From NCBI RefSeq assembly GCF_014897675.1, contig NZ_JABUXU010000004.1, positions 62,001 through 126,000 of the forward strand: a stretch of 64,000 nucleotides of DNA, in the 5' to 3' direction. Made by a program: the position numbers and the translations under genes. This DNA comes from Advenella sp. FME57 (GTDB lineage: Bacteria; Pseudomonadota; Gammaproteobacteria; Burkholderiales; Burkholderiaceae_B). This document shows positions 57,199 to 64,000 of the stretch, one piece after another; within the stretch, counting starts at the first letter, position 1; each line of letters starts with the position of its first letter. A model generated the notes under the pieces. It was not told the DNA's origin and did not search any database. It saw nothing but the letters and a program-made list of their open reading frames with translations.

Positions 57199-59578
57199 GC
57201 ACACCGCCGAACTGCTGGAAAAGCATTTCGACACCGCCTTCGCCGCGCCCGATGGTATCAAGAAACTTCGCGAACTGATCCTGACACTGGCCATGCAGGG
57301 CAAGCTGGTGCAGCAAGATCCGAACGATACGCCTGCGAGCGAACTGCTGAAAGAAATCGCGGTAGAGAAGCTGCGGCTGGTGCAGGAAGGCAAGATCAGG
57401 AAGCTTAATTCCTTGCCGCCAGTAACGGAAGAGGAAAAGCTTTATGCATTGCCGCAGGGGTGGGAATGGGTAAGGCTAGGTACTCTGGCAAGCTATAAAT
57501 ATGGGAAAACCCCTCCATCAAAGAATCCAATGTATTGGATGAGTAACGGTGGTTTTCCTTGGATTTCGATTTCAGACCTACCTATTCGTGGTTATCTTAC
57601 CAAAACAGCTAAAACCGTATCACCTGAAGCTGTTTCCAATGTTTTTAAACATACGCCTACACCCGCGGGCTCACTGTTGATGAGCTTCAAACTTTCTATC
57701 GGAAAGACAGCGATTACAGAGATTGATGCATATCACAATGAAGCAATTATTTCTTTTGTTGGCTTGGAGCAGAGGCTCAAATTATGGCTTTTTTGGGTGT
57801 TATACCCAGTGTCGAATTCTGGAAAATCAAAAAAGGCAATTAAGGGGAAAACTTTAAATTCAGAATCTATTGGTGATCTTTTAATCCCCCTCCCTCCTTC
57901 TTCAGAGCAACAACGCATTGTCGCCAAAATCGACGAATTGATGGCGCGTTGTGATGCACTGGAAGAACTTCGAACTACCCATCAGCGCGCGCGCTTGACT
58001 GTCCATAGAACCGTGATCAAGCAATTGCTGAATATAGCCGAACCTGAGCAGCAGCAGCGCGCCCAGGCCTTCCTCGCTGAAAACTTCGGGGAGCTCTACA
58101 CCGTCAAGGAAAACGTCGCCGAACTGCGCAAAGCTATCCTGCAACTGGCCGTCATGGGCAAGCTTGTTTCACAAAACCCGGATGATCAGCCAGCCAGCGA
58201 ACTGCTCATGGAGATCGAGGCCGAGAAACAGCGGTTGGTGAAGGAAGGCAAGATCAAGACGCCTAAGCCATTGCCGCCGGTAACGGAAGAAGAAAAGCCT
58301 TATCCTTTGCCGAAGGGCTGGATATGGGTAAGGTTTGATGCAATTGTGAACATTGGTAGCGGCGTAACAAAAGGTAGAAACTTGGTTGGCCGAGAAATCG
58401 TCAACATTCCTTATCTGCGGGTTGCTAACGTGCAACGCAGCTACCTCGACTTGTCTGTCATCAAAGACATAGTCATTCCGAGGAGCGAATTGGAAAAGTA
58501 TTCTCTGGTCACGGATGATTTGCTGATTACTGAGGGTGGTGATTGGGACAAGGTGGGACGTACTTGTATCTGGCGAGGCGAGATTTCTGTTTGTGTGCAT
58601 CAGAACCATGTTTTCCGAGCAAGGCGTTATATCACATCTCAATCTGAGGTTTGGCTTGAGAAATATTTGAACTCTGGGCCTGCTCGTGCATATTTCGCCG
58701 CTGCATCGAAGCAGACGACAAATCTTGCATCCATTAACAAGACTCAACTTCAAAAACTCCCGGTTCCTTTGCCGCCAGTTTCTGAGCAAAGCCGAATCGT
58801 TGCAAAAATTAAAGAACTAATGGTCTTATGCGAATCACTGGATCAGCAGATCGATGCTGCAACCAGCAAGCAGGCCGAATTATTGAATGTTCTGATTCAT
58901 GAACAATCAAAAGGCCTCGTAAAGGAAAAACACCGGCAAGAATCGCTTTCGCCTGCCCAAGTCATTGATCTAGCTACTTACCGTGCCAGTATCGGCTGCT
59001 ATGCGTTAACCAAACTAGCTAACGCTCGATACTTCGGTCGAACTGCTGCCGCCAAGGTGATGTACCTAGCGCAAGCGCACATTGGGTTGGAGTTGGATCT
59101 GAAACCTGAGCGTGAAGCTGCCGGACCACTGGATACCTGGATTTATGATTTCGAGAGGTACGGTCGGGGCAAACGCTGGTTCGAGGTCAATGAAAAGACC
59201 TTGGCCAATGGCAAGAAAAAGACAGAGTATCGTTGCTTGTCAGCGTTGTCGGAGCCTGCGGCGCAAGCTGAAGCTCTGATGTCGCCTAGTCAGAAGTCTG
59301 AATTTGACCGTTTGATCTATGCCCTGGCAGACAAAACGACTGAGGAAGTCGAGATCATTGCCACGCTGTTCGCAGTCTGGAACGATTTTCTGATTGATGG
59401 CGCTCAACCGACGGATGAGCAGATCATCTTCGATGTTCGCGAAAACTGGCATGAGCGGAAAGCACGCTTCACCCCAACCGAGCTTAGCCAGTGGCTGGCT
59501 TGGTTACGCAGAGAAAACATCGTTCCTCAAGGATTGCCGCCGAGAACAGTACAGCAATCAAGATTAGGCTTCGATTAA
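57191..59578 (+). CDS. hsdS: Type I restriction specificity subunit S with a long C-terminal extension
   Basis: A 795-residue HsdS. Two target-recognition domains are visible, ~90-240 (starting PQGWEWVRLGTLASYKYGK) and ~375-530 (PKGWIWVRFDAIVNIGSG), each ending in the conserved helix pair with LPPxSEQxRIVAKIxELM. Each half is preceded by a repeated segment (PASELLKEIAVEKLRLVQEGK and PASELLMEIEAEKQRLVKEGK). Classical HsdS proteins have about 400-600 residues; here ~200 extra residues (590-795) form a separate C-terminal region of unknown function. The first recognition domain is AT-rich against its surroundings, typical of exchanged specificity modules. Confidence 0.9.
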   Translation: MNKHTAELLEKHFDTAFAAPDGIKKLRELILTLAMQGKLVQQDPNDTPASELLKEIAVEKLRLVQEGKIRKLNSLPPVTEEEKLYALPQGWEWVRLGTLASYKYGKTPPSKNPMYWMSNGGFPWISISDLPIRGYLTKTAKTVSPEAVSNVFKHTPTPAGSLLMSFKLSIGKTAITEIDAYHNEAIISFVGLEQRLKLWLFWVLYPVSNSGKSKKAIKGKTLNSESIGDLLIPLPPSSEQQRIVAKIDELMARCDALEELRTTHQRARLTVHRTVIKQLLNIAEPEQQQRAQAFLAENFGELYTVKENVAELRKAILQLAVMGKLVSQNPDDQPASELLMEIEAEKQRLVKEGKIKTPKPLPPVTEEEKPYPLPKGWIWVRFDAIVNIGSGVTKGRNLVGREIVNIPYLRVANVQRSYLDLSVIKDIVIPRSELEKYSLVTDDLLITEGGDWDKVGRTCIWRGEISVCVHQNHVFRARRYITSQSEVWLEKYLNSGPARAYFAAASKQTTNLASINKTQLQKLPVPLPPVSEQSRIVAKIKELMVLCESLDQQIDAATSKQAELLNVLIHEQSKGLVKEKHRQESLSPAQVIDLATYRASIGCYALTKLANARYFGRTAAAKVMYLAQAHIGLELDLKPEREAAGPLDTWIYDFERYGRGKRWFEVNEKTLANGKKKTEYRCLSALSEPAAQAEALMSPSQKSEFDRLIYALADKTTEEVEIIATLFAVWNDFLIDGAQPTDEQIIFDVRENWHERKARFTPTELSQWLAWLRRENIVPQGLPPRTVQQSRLGFD

Positions 59579-59656
59579 CGATGGTTTTGAATGGAATCGG
59601 GAGTAGGGTAAAAATCGATGTCATGCATGTCAATTTGAGTCTTCACAAATGACATC

Positions 59657-60631
59657 ATGACAGGAAATAATTGGAGAAATAACGTGGCGCTCAATCTCTC
59701 AAAAGCGGTACTAGACTATTTGCGGGCGCGGCCTGAGGAAAAATTTACTGCGAGGCAGATCGCCGAGTGGGTGTTCGCCACCTTCCCCGTGGAATGTCAG
59801 GAAAAACGCGCTAATAGCCGAGGCAACTACATCAAGTCGGATGCGGATCTGGTGCAGCAGCTTGTTGCGGAAATCAGTTCGCACCGGCCCGGCATGCAAA
59901 CGAAGAATCCAGCGTTGAAAACCACCGAAGGGCGGCCGCGTAAGTATTACTACTCGGAGAAATCAGACAGTGCCGAGGTGGACGCGGCAGAGCACAAGGG
60001 GGCAGCAGCAGATGTCAGCACCTCAGTGCTCAATGAACATGGGTTGTACCCGTTACTCTCACAGTACCTATGGGAAGAGTTCGACGTCTTTTCCAAACGC
60101 ATCGACGAGAAGCGATCATCGAACAAGCGCGGACCGAATGGAAATCGATGGCTGTACCCCGACATGGTCGGCATGGACGATCTGGGCGCGGACTGGCACC
60201 GCGAGGTGCGAGACTGCGTCAAGCAGTATTCCGATAAACGTACCAAACTCTGGTCGTTCGAGGTCAAGCTGTTGATCAACCGCTCGAACGTCCGCGAGTG
60301 TTTCTTTCAGGCTGTATCGAATTCGTCGTGGAGTAACTTTGGCTATTTGGTCGCAGCGGAAATCAGTGGGCAAGAGACACTGAAAGAATTGCGAATGCTA
60401 TTCGCGGCCCATGGCATTGGTTTCATCAAGCTGGATGTAGATAATCCCGCTGACAGCCAAGTGCTGATTCCAGCGCGTGAACGCGACGAAATCGATTGGG
60501 ACATGGCCAACCGGTTGGCCACGGAAAATCGCGATTTCCTGGAGTACATCAAGTTGGTCAAACAGTTCTACCAGACGGGTGAGGCACGTCTGAGGGATTG
60601 GGATGTGCCCACAGAAGATTCAACCCAGTAA
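59657..60631 (+). CDS. HTH plus PD-(D/E)xK-like protein (COG2958/HrgA-like) in the defence island
   Basis: A 324-residue protein not characterised to my knowledge. Residues ~8-100 look like a winged-helix domain (FTARQIAEWVFATFP), close to the COG2958/HrgA group often found next to restriction systems. Residues ~130-290 show a nuclease-like pattern: D169 in WLYPDMVGMD, E202-x-K204 in WSFEVKLLINRSNV, then QAVSNSSWSNFGYLVA, which suggests a restriction-endonuclease-fold domain. It follows hsdS by 78 bases and precedes the RT-nitrilase gene by 12 bases, so it probably shares a transcript with it. Confidence 0.7.
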   Translation: MTGNNWRNNVALNLSKAVLDYLRARPEEKFTARQIAEWVFATFPVECQEKRANSRGNYIKSDADLVQQLVAEISSHRPGMQTKNPALKTTEGRPRKYYYSEKSDSAEVDAAEHKGAAADVSTSVLNEHGLYPLLSQYLWEEFDVFSKRIDEKRSSNKRGPNGNRWLYPDMVGMDDLGADWHREVRDCVKQYSDKRTKLWSFEVKLLINRSNVRECFFQAVSNSSWSNFGYLVAAEISGQETLKELRMLFAAHGIGFIKLDVDNPADSQVLIPARERDEIDWDMANRLATENRDFLEYIKLVKQFYQTGEARLRDWDVPTEDSTQ

Positions 60632-60643
60632 TGAGATGACTAC

Positions 60644-63600
60644 ATGACCAACCTACAATATCTGGGCCTTGCCTATCGCAAAGCGAAAGTTGATCTTTAC
60701 TACTCGTCCCATGCCTCTTTGGATGCAATTGCGAGTTATGAAGAAAATTTGTATTCCAACCTTTCATTGTTGCAGGAAAAAATCAATGGCGAGGATGAAG
60801 TTTGGGTGACGTCACCTGAATTCATCGGCACTTGGATGCTGGTGACAAAGTCCGTCGAGATGGGCTGCTGGGCGAAGCACAAAAAAGACAATGGCAGTAG
60901 CCTTATTTTTTCATCACCCATCGACGCATGGGACCACACACTAAAAGCCTTGAGCGACAACGGGCTGTCAGAAAAGCCAAAGGCCGAATTCCGGGTCATG
61001 GCCCGATGCAGTCTGGACTTTCATGTGCTGTCCACCTTGTGGATGCTGGAAGTTGGGCAGTTGTTCGATGACAAGTTAAGTGAGTGCGCCTACGGCAATC
61101 GCTTGCGCCGCACGCAAAATGGAAAAGGCATCAACAAGCTATCGCTCGGATCATTCAAGTCTTATCTGAAACCATTTCGCGACTGGCGTGACAAAGGCAT
61201 TACTGCCATGCAGACCGCGCTCGATGCAGAAAAAAAGATTGTCGCGTTGACTGCCGATGTCAGTTCGTTCTATCACGAACTGAATCCGGGTTTCATGCTG
61301 AACCCGGCCTTTGTTAACGGTCTGCTGAAACTGGAGCTGACGGCATTCCAGACCAAACTCCATCGTTTGTTCATTCGCGCCTTGCAGGCATGGGCAGCGG
61401 CAACACCGCTGAAGAAAGGTTTACCCGTCGGGCTGCCAGCATCGGCCATTGTGGCCAACATAGCGCTGATCGAACTGGATCGTTGTATCGAGCAACAGGT
61501 AGCACCCATTTATTACGGGCGCTACGTTGATGACATTCTGCTGGTCATGGAGAACGGCGCAGATTTTAGGTCGACGGTCGTGCTGTGGGAATGGCTGTTT
61601 GACCGGTCGAATGGGACGCTGGGCTGGGTGGATCAAGGCCAGAAGCTAGTTGGCTTCAAGCCGGCTTACCTCAGCGAAGGTGAGGGCAAAAGCCAGGTGC
61701 ATTTCGCCAATGGCAAAAACAAGGTGTTCATTTTGGCGGGGGAACCGGGCAAGACCTTGGTGGATGCAATTGCACACCAAATTCACGAACGTGCCAGCGA
61801 ATGGCGTGCCATGCCAAGGCTGCCTCGGTCAGCCTCACATGTTGGGACCGACCTGTTGGCCGCAACGCAAAGCGACGGCGAAGCCGCCGACAACCTGCGC
61901 AAAGCCGATGCGCTGACCATGCGTCGTGCTAGTTTCGCGATCAAATTGCGTGACTTCGAAGCCTATGAACGCGATCTGTTGCCAGAAGCCTGGACCGCGC
62001 ATCGTCGTGCTTTCTTCCGTGCCTTCATCCAACATGTACTAGTGTTACCGCAGTTTTTCGACCTGGCTGTTTATTTGCCCCGTGTCATCCGTTTGGCTAC
62101 GGCCTGTGAAGACTTTGCTGATCTGCGCCGGATCGTCGAAGCGATGCAAAGACTTTGCCAGCAGGTGCAGGCGCAATGTGATATCCAGATTAAAGCGTGG
62201 CCAGAAAGGGAGGATAAGCCGAATGCCACGGAGATGCTGGGTCGCTGGAAAACACAGCTCTTTACCAGCATCCGGGAAAGCATCACCGCCGCTTTCCCTC
62301 CCAACTTGTCCAAAACAGGCAAGCAAGCATGGCAAACCTATATGGCTGACTGTCATCTGGACTTCGACTCTGATGTCCTCTTGTTTGGGCCGCTATACGC
62401 CAAAAGCTTTCAAAAACAGCAGGCCCGCCTATTCTCGTTTGACCTTGCCCATATGCCGTTCCGCTTCATCGGCCTACCAAAGGAAATGGTGGCGCAGCGC
62501 GGTATTTCAGCCAAAAAAACCGTTGTAGGTTTCGACAATGCTGCAGAGTTGTTGCCGGACTCCGTACTCGTGGGCGCGCAGACACTCGCCCAATGGATTG
62601 GCTTTGAATATTTGCCGCAAGGACTGCCGTTCGCTACTCGGCCTTTCAACCTACCCGAGCTGTTCATCCTGAATCGTCATGCATATTCAGAAGCGGTACA
62701 GGGCAGCATGCAGGCTGTAGTCTTGTCTGTGAGAGGCTTTGAACTGGGTGAGAAAGCACCTCACTTCGATAAAAACAACGTATTGCAAATACCAGACGGT
62801 GCCGGTCCCCGCAAATACGGCATTGCTGTGTCCAGTTGGCAAACAAACCTGGAAAGCTGGACGGCCAGTGTGATGCGCATGCCTGATCCCGATGTCGAAC
62901 GTTATGTTCGCCTGTGCCGTTTACTGGATGGCGTAATCGCCCAGCCCAGGGATAGCCGTTACCTGATCTTGCCGGAGCTGGCTCTGCCCGCGCACTGGTT
63001 CATCCGTATCGCTCGCAAGCTGCAAGGTCGAGGCATTTCGCTGATTACCGGCATTGAATATTTGCACGCCAGCAAGTCGAGGGTCCGCAATCAGGTCTGG
63101 GCGGCGTTATCTCACGATGGTCTGGGTTTTCCATCGCGAATGATCTATCGTCAGGACAAACAGCGGCCCGCGCTGCATGAAGAGCAGGAATTGCAGCGTT
63201 TGGCCCGGTTGGAAGTCAAGCCGGACAAGGTATGGAAAACACCGCCTATCATTCAGCACGGTGACTTTCGGTTTGCCATGTTGATCTGCAGCGAATTGAC
63301 TAACATCCGCTATCGCGCTGATCTGCGGGGTAAGGTGGATGCGTTGTTTGTGCTGGAATGGAACCCAGATACTGAAACCTTCAATGCACTGCTTGTGTCC
63401 GCCGCTTTGGATATCCATGCTTACATTATTCAATGCAATGACAGACAGTACGGAGACAGTCGCATTCGCGCACCCTACAAGGATAGTTGGAAACGTGATG
63501 TACTACGGGTCAAAGGAGGTGTTACTGACTACTGTGTGATTGGTGATATTGACGTGCGAGCCTTGCGTCAATTCCAAAGTAGCCATCGTTCACCTGGGAA

Positions 63601-63685
63601 AATCTTCAAGCCCGTGCCGGATGGATTTAACGACGTGATGGACCACCAGCGCAAATTATTGCCGACCGGCGGCGATGGCGTGTGA
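60644..63685 (+). CDS. Reverse transcriptase-nitrilase fusion, defence-associated RT type 1 (DRT1/UG1)
   Basis: A 1013-residue protein. The reverse transcriptase part shows motif A with D205 (TADVSSFYH), a GLPVGLPASAIVANI region and the catalytic YVDD at 294-297 (YGRYVDDILLV). Residues ~650-1010 form a C-N hydrolase (nitrilase) domain with a complete candidate triad: E778 (LILPELALP), K839 (YRQDKQRP) and C882 (MLICSELT). This architecture is that of the UG1/DRT type 1 antiphage proteins, for which both activities were reported to be needed. It is the last gene of the island, 12 bases after the HTH-nuclease gene, with type I RM genes upstream. No separate template RNA gene is visible. Confidence 0.9.
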   Translation: MTNLQYLGLAYRKAKVDLYYSSHASLDAIASYEENLYSNLSLLQEKINGEDEVWVTSPEFIGTWMLVTKSVEMGCWAKHKKDNGSSLIFSSPIDAWDHTLKALSDNGLSEKPKAEFRVMARCSLDFHVLSTLWMLEVGQLFDDKLSECAYGNRLRRTQNGKGINKLSLGSFKSYLKPFRDWRDKGITAMQTALDAEKKIVALTADVSSFYHELNPGFMLNPAFVNGLLKLELTAFQTKLHRLFIRALQAWAAATPLKKGLPVGLPASAIVANIALIELDRCIEQQVAPIYYGRYVDDILLVMENGADFRSTVVLWEWLFDRSNGTLGWVDQGQKLVGFKPAYLSEGEGKSQVHFANGKNKVFILAGEPGKTLVDAIAHQIHERASEWRAMPRLPRSASHVGTDLLAATQSDGEAADNLRKADALTMRRASFAIKLRDFEAYERDLLPEAWTAHRRAFFRAFIQHVLVLPQFFDLAVYLPRVIRLATACEDFADLRRIVEAMQRLCQQVQAQCDIQIKAWPEREDKPNATEMLGRWKTQLFTSIRESITAAFPPNLSKTGKQAWQTYMADCHLDFDSDVLLFGPLYAKSFQKQQARLFSFDLAHMPFRFIGLPKEMVAQRGISAKKTVVGFDNAAELLPDSVLVGAQTLAQWIGFEYLPQGLPFATRPFNLPELFILNRHAYSEAVQGSMQAVVLSVRGFELGEKAPHFDKNNVLQIPDGAGPRKYGIAVSSWQTNLESWTASVMRMPDPDVERYVRLCRLLDGVIAQPRDSRYLILPELALPAHWFIRIARKLQGRGISLITGIEYLHASKSRVRNQVWAALSHDGLGFPSRMIYRQDKQRPALHEEQELQRLARLEVKPDKVWKTPPIIQHGDFRFAMLICSELTNIRYRADLRGKVDALFVLEWNPDTETFNALLVSAALDIHAYIIQCNDRQYGDSRIRAPYKDSWKRDVLRVKGGVTDYCVIGDIDVRALRQFQSSHRSPGKIFKPVPDGFNDVMDHQRKLLPTGGDGV
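63576..63589 (+). repeat. 14-bp direct repeat, copy 1 (inside the RT-nitrilase gene)
   Basis: AAAGTAGCCATCGT occurs here near the 3' end of the coding region and again at 63746-63759, 170 bases downstream. Confidence 0.6.
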
Positions 63686-64000
63686 TCGTGAACACTGGTT
63701 TAGATACGCAGCGCTGGTATGGCTAAGCGCGCGTTTGAGCAATGGAAAGTAGCCATCGTCTTCCAAGCTGGCCTCGACTACTACCGGGGGTTGATTCCGT
63801 AAGGTATACCAGCTGATCACAGAGAGTCCCGCCACGGGATTACGGTGGTACTTGACCGCGGTTATCTATGTGGACAGCCGCAGATACAACACGGCCCTAG
63901 GCACAGTTTAAAGGAAAGCACGCTTGCTGCTCGGTGTGCTGGGCAAAGACCCTCGCAGCTCGTGGTAGCTAACAACCACATTGCCGTCGCTGGTGGACGG
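63686..64000. other. Stretch downstream of the RT-nitrilase gene to the window end
   Basis: I see no supported gene in these 315 bases. A 27-codon frame at 63719-63802 has no family resemblance. It holds the second copy of a 14-bp direct repeat. The right border of the island is not visible. Confidence 0.5.
63746..63759 (+). repeat. 14-bp direct repeat, copy 2 (after the RT-nitrilase gene)
   Basis: Exact copy of AAAGTAGCCATCGT, 61 bases beyond the RT-nitrilase stop. Chance recurrence over so short a distance is unlikely, but the function is unknown. Confidence 0.6.

Noticed and set aside
60644-63685. Retron or group II intron reading of the RT gene
   Set aside because: No msr/msd-like RNA region, maturase domain or intron structure is visible, while the C-terminal nitrilase domain points to the UG1/DRT1 group.

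Overview
The window looks like a chromosomal segment of a betaproteobacterium of the family Alcaligenaceae (Bordetella relatives; Advenella is my best genus guess, low certainty). The reasons are the block mnmG-rsmG-parA-parB followed by tRNA-tuf-secE-nusG-rplKAJL-rpoBC, the beta-type protein sequences, and a moderate-to-high GC content. No rRNA genes, CRISPR array, intact insertion sequence or integrase gene is visible. || Layout. (1) 1-13780: the distal part of an aryl-polyene (APE) pigment/lipid operon on the + strand, in the order apeG, apeH-apeI fusion, apeJ split into glycosyltransferase and acyltransferase, apeK, apeL, apeM, a flavin-dependent halogenase-like oxidoreductase, apeN, apeO, apeP, apeQ, apeR. 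Almost every junction overlaps. A convergent phosphopantetheinyl transferase could activate the carrier proteins, which lie upstream of the window. (2) 13781-14713: an RK2-like parDE toxin-antitoxin pair whose toxin gene is frameshifted. (3) 14939-19918: ornithine cyclodeaminase with a divergent Lrp/AsnC regulator, an amidase, and a periplasmic PQQ-type sugar dehydrogenase. (4) 20077-37407: serA, then the large minus-strand information-processing run rpoC-rpoB-rplL-rplJ-rplA-rplK-nusG-secE-tRNA-Trp-tuf-tRNA-Thr-tRNA-Gly-tRNA-Tyr (listed from low to high coordinate), driven at least partly by a TTGACA-N17-CATAAT promoter, followed by parB and parA. (5) 37397-42500: rsmG, mnmG and a replication-origin-like region with two perfect parS palindromes and two clusters of DnaA-box-like 9-mers on either side of an aminotransferase gene. 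(6) 42501-49614: a HIT protein, a phospholipase D-type lipoprotein, an AbrB-family membrane protein plus MFS exporter operon, and a LysR regulator divergent from a glyoxalase/VOC protein. (7) 50255-51661: mnmE. (8) 51859-63685: a defence island directly downstream of the mnmE 3' end: winged-helix regulator, hsdR, hsdM, a YhcG/DUF1016 PD-(D/E)xK nuclease, an unusually long hsdS, an HTH plus PD-(D/E)xK-like protein (COG2958/HrgA-like), and a 1013-residue reverse transcriptase fused to a nitrilase domain (DRT type 1/UG1 architecture). || How parts fit together. The APE genes form one biosynthesis and export line: ligase, ketosynthases, ketoreductase and dehydratases build the polyene; glycosyl- and acyltransferase attach it; the LolA-like protein, MMPL exporter and lipoprotein move it outward. 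ParA/ParB and the parS sites segregate the origin region. In the island the three Hsd subunits form a type I restriction-modification enzyme, with a YhcG nuclease inside the operon and two further likely antiviral genes in the same direction. The insertion point at the end of mnmE is the one used by SGI1-type integrative elements, which suggests acquisition by transfer. The most exciting part of the window is this RT-nitrilase plus type I RM cassette with its uncharacterised HTH-nuclease partner and the extended specificity subunit.
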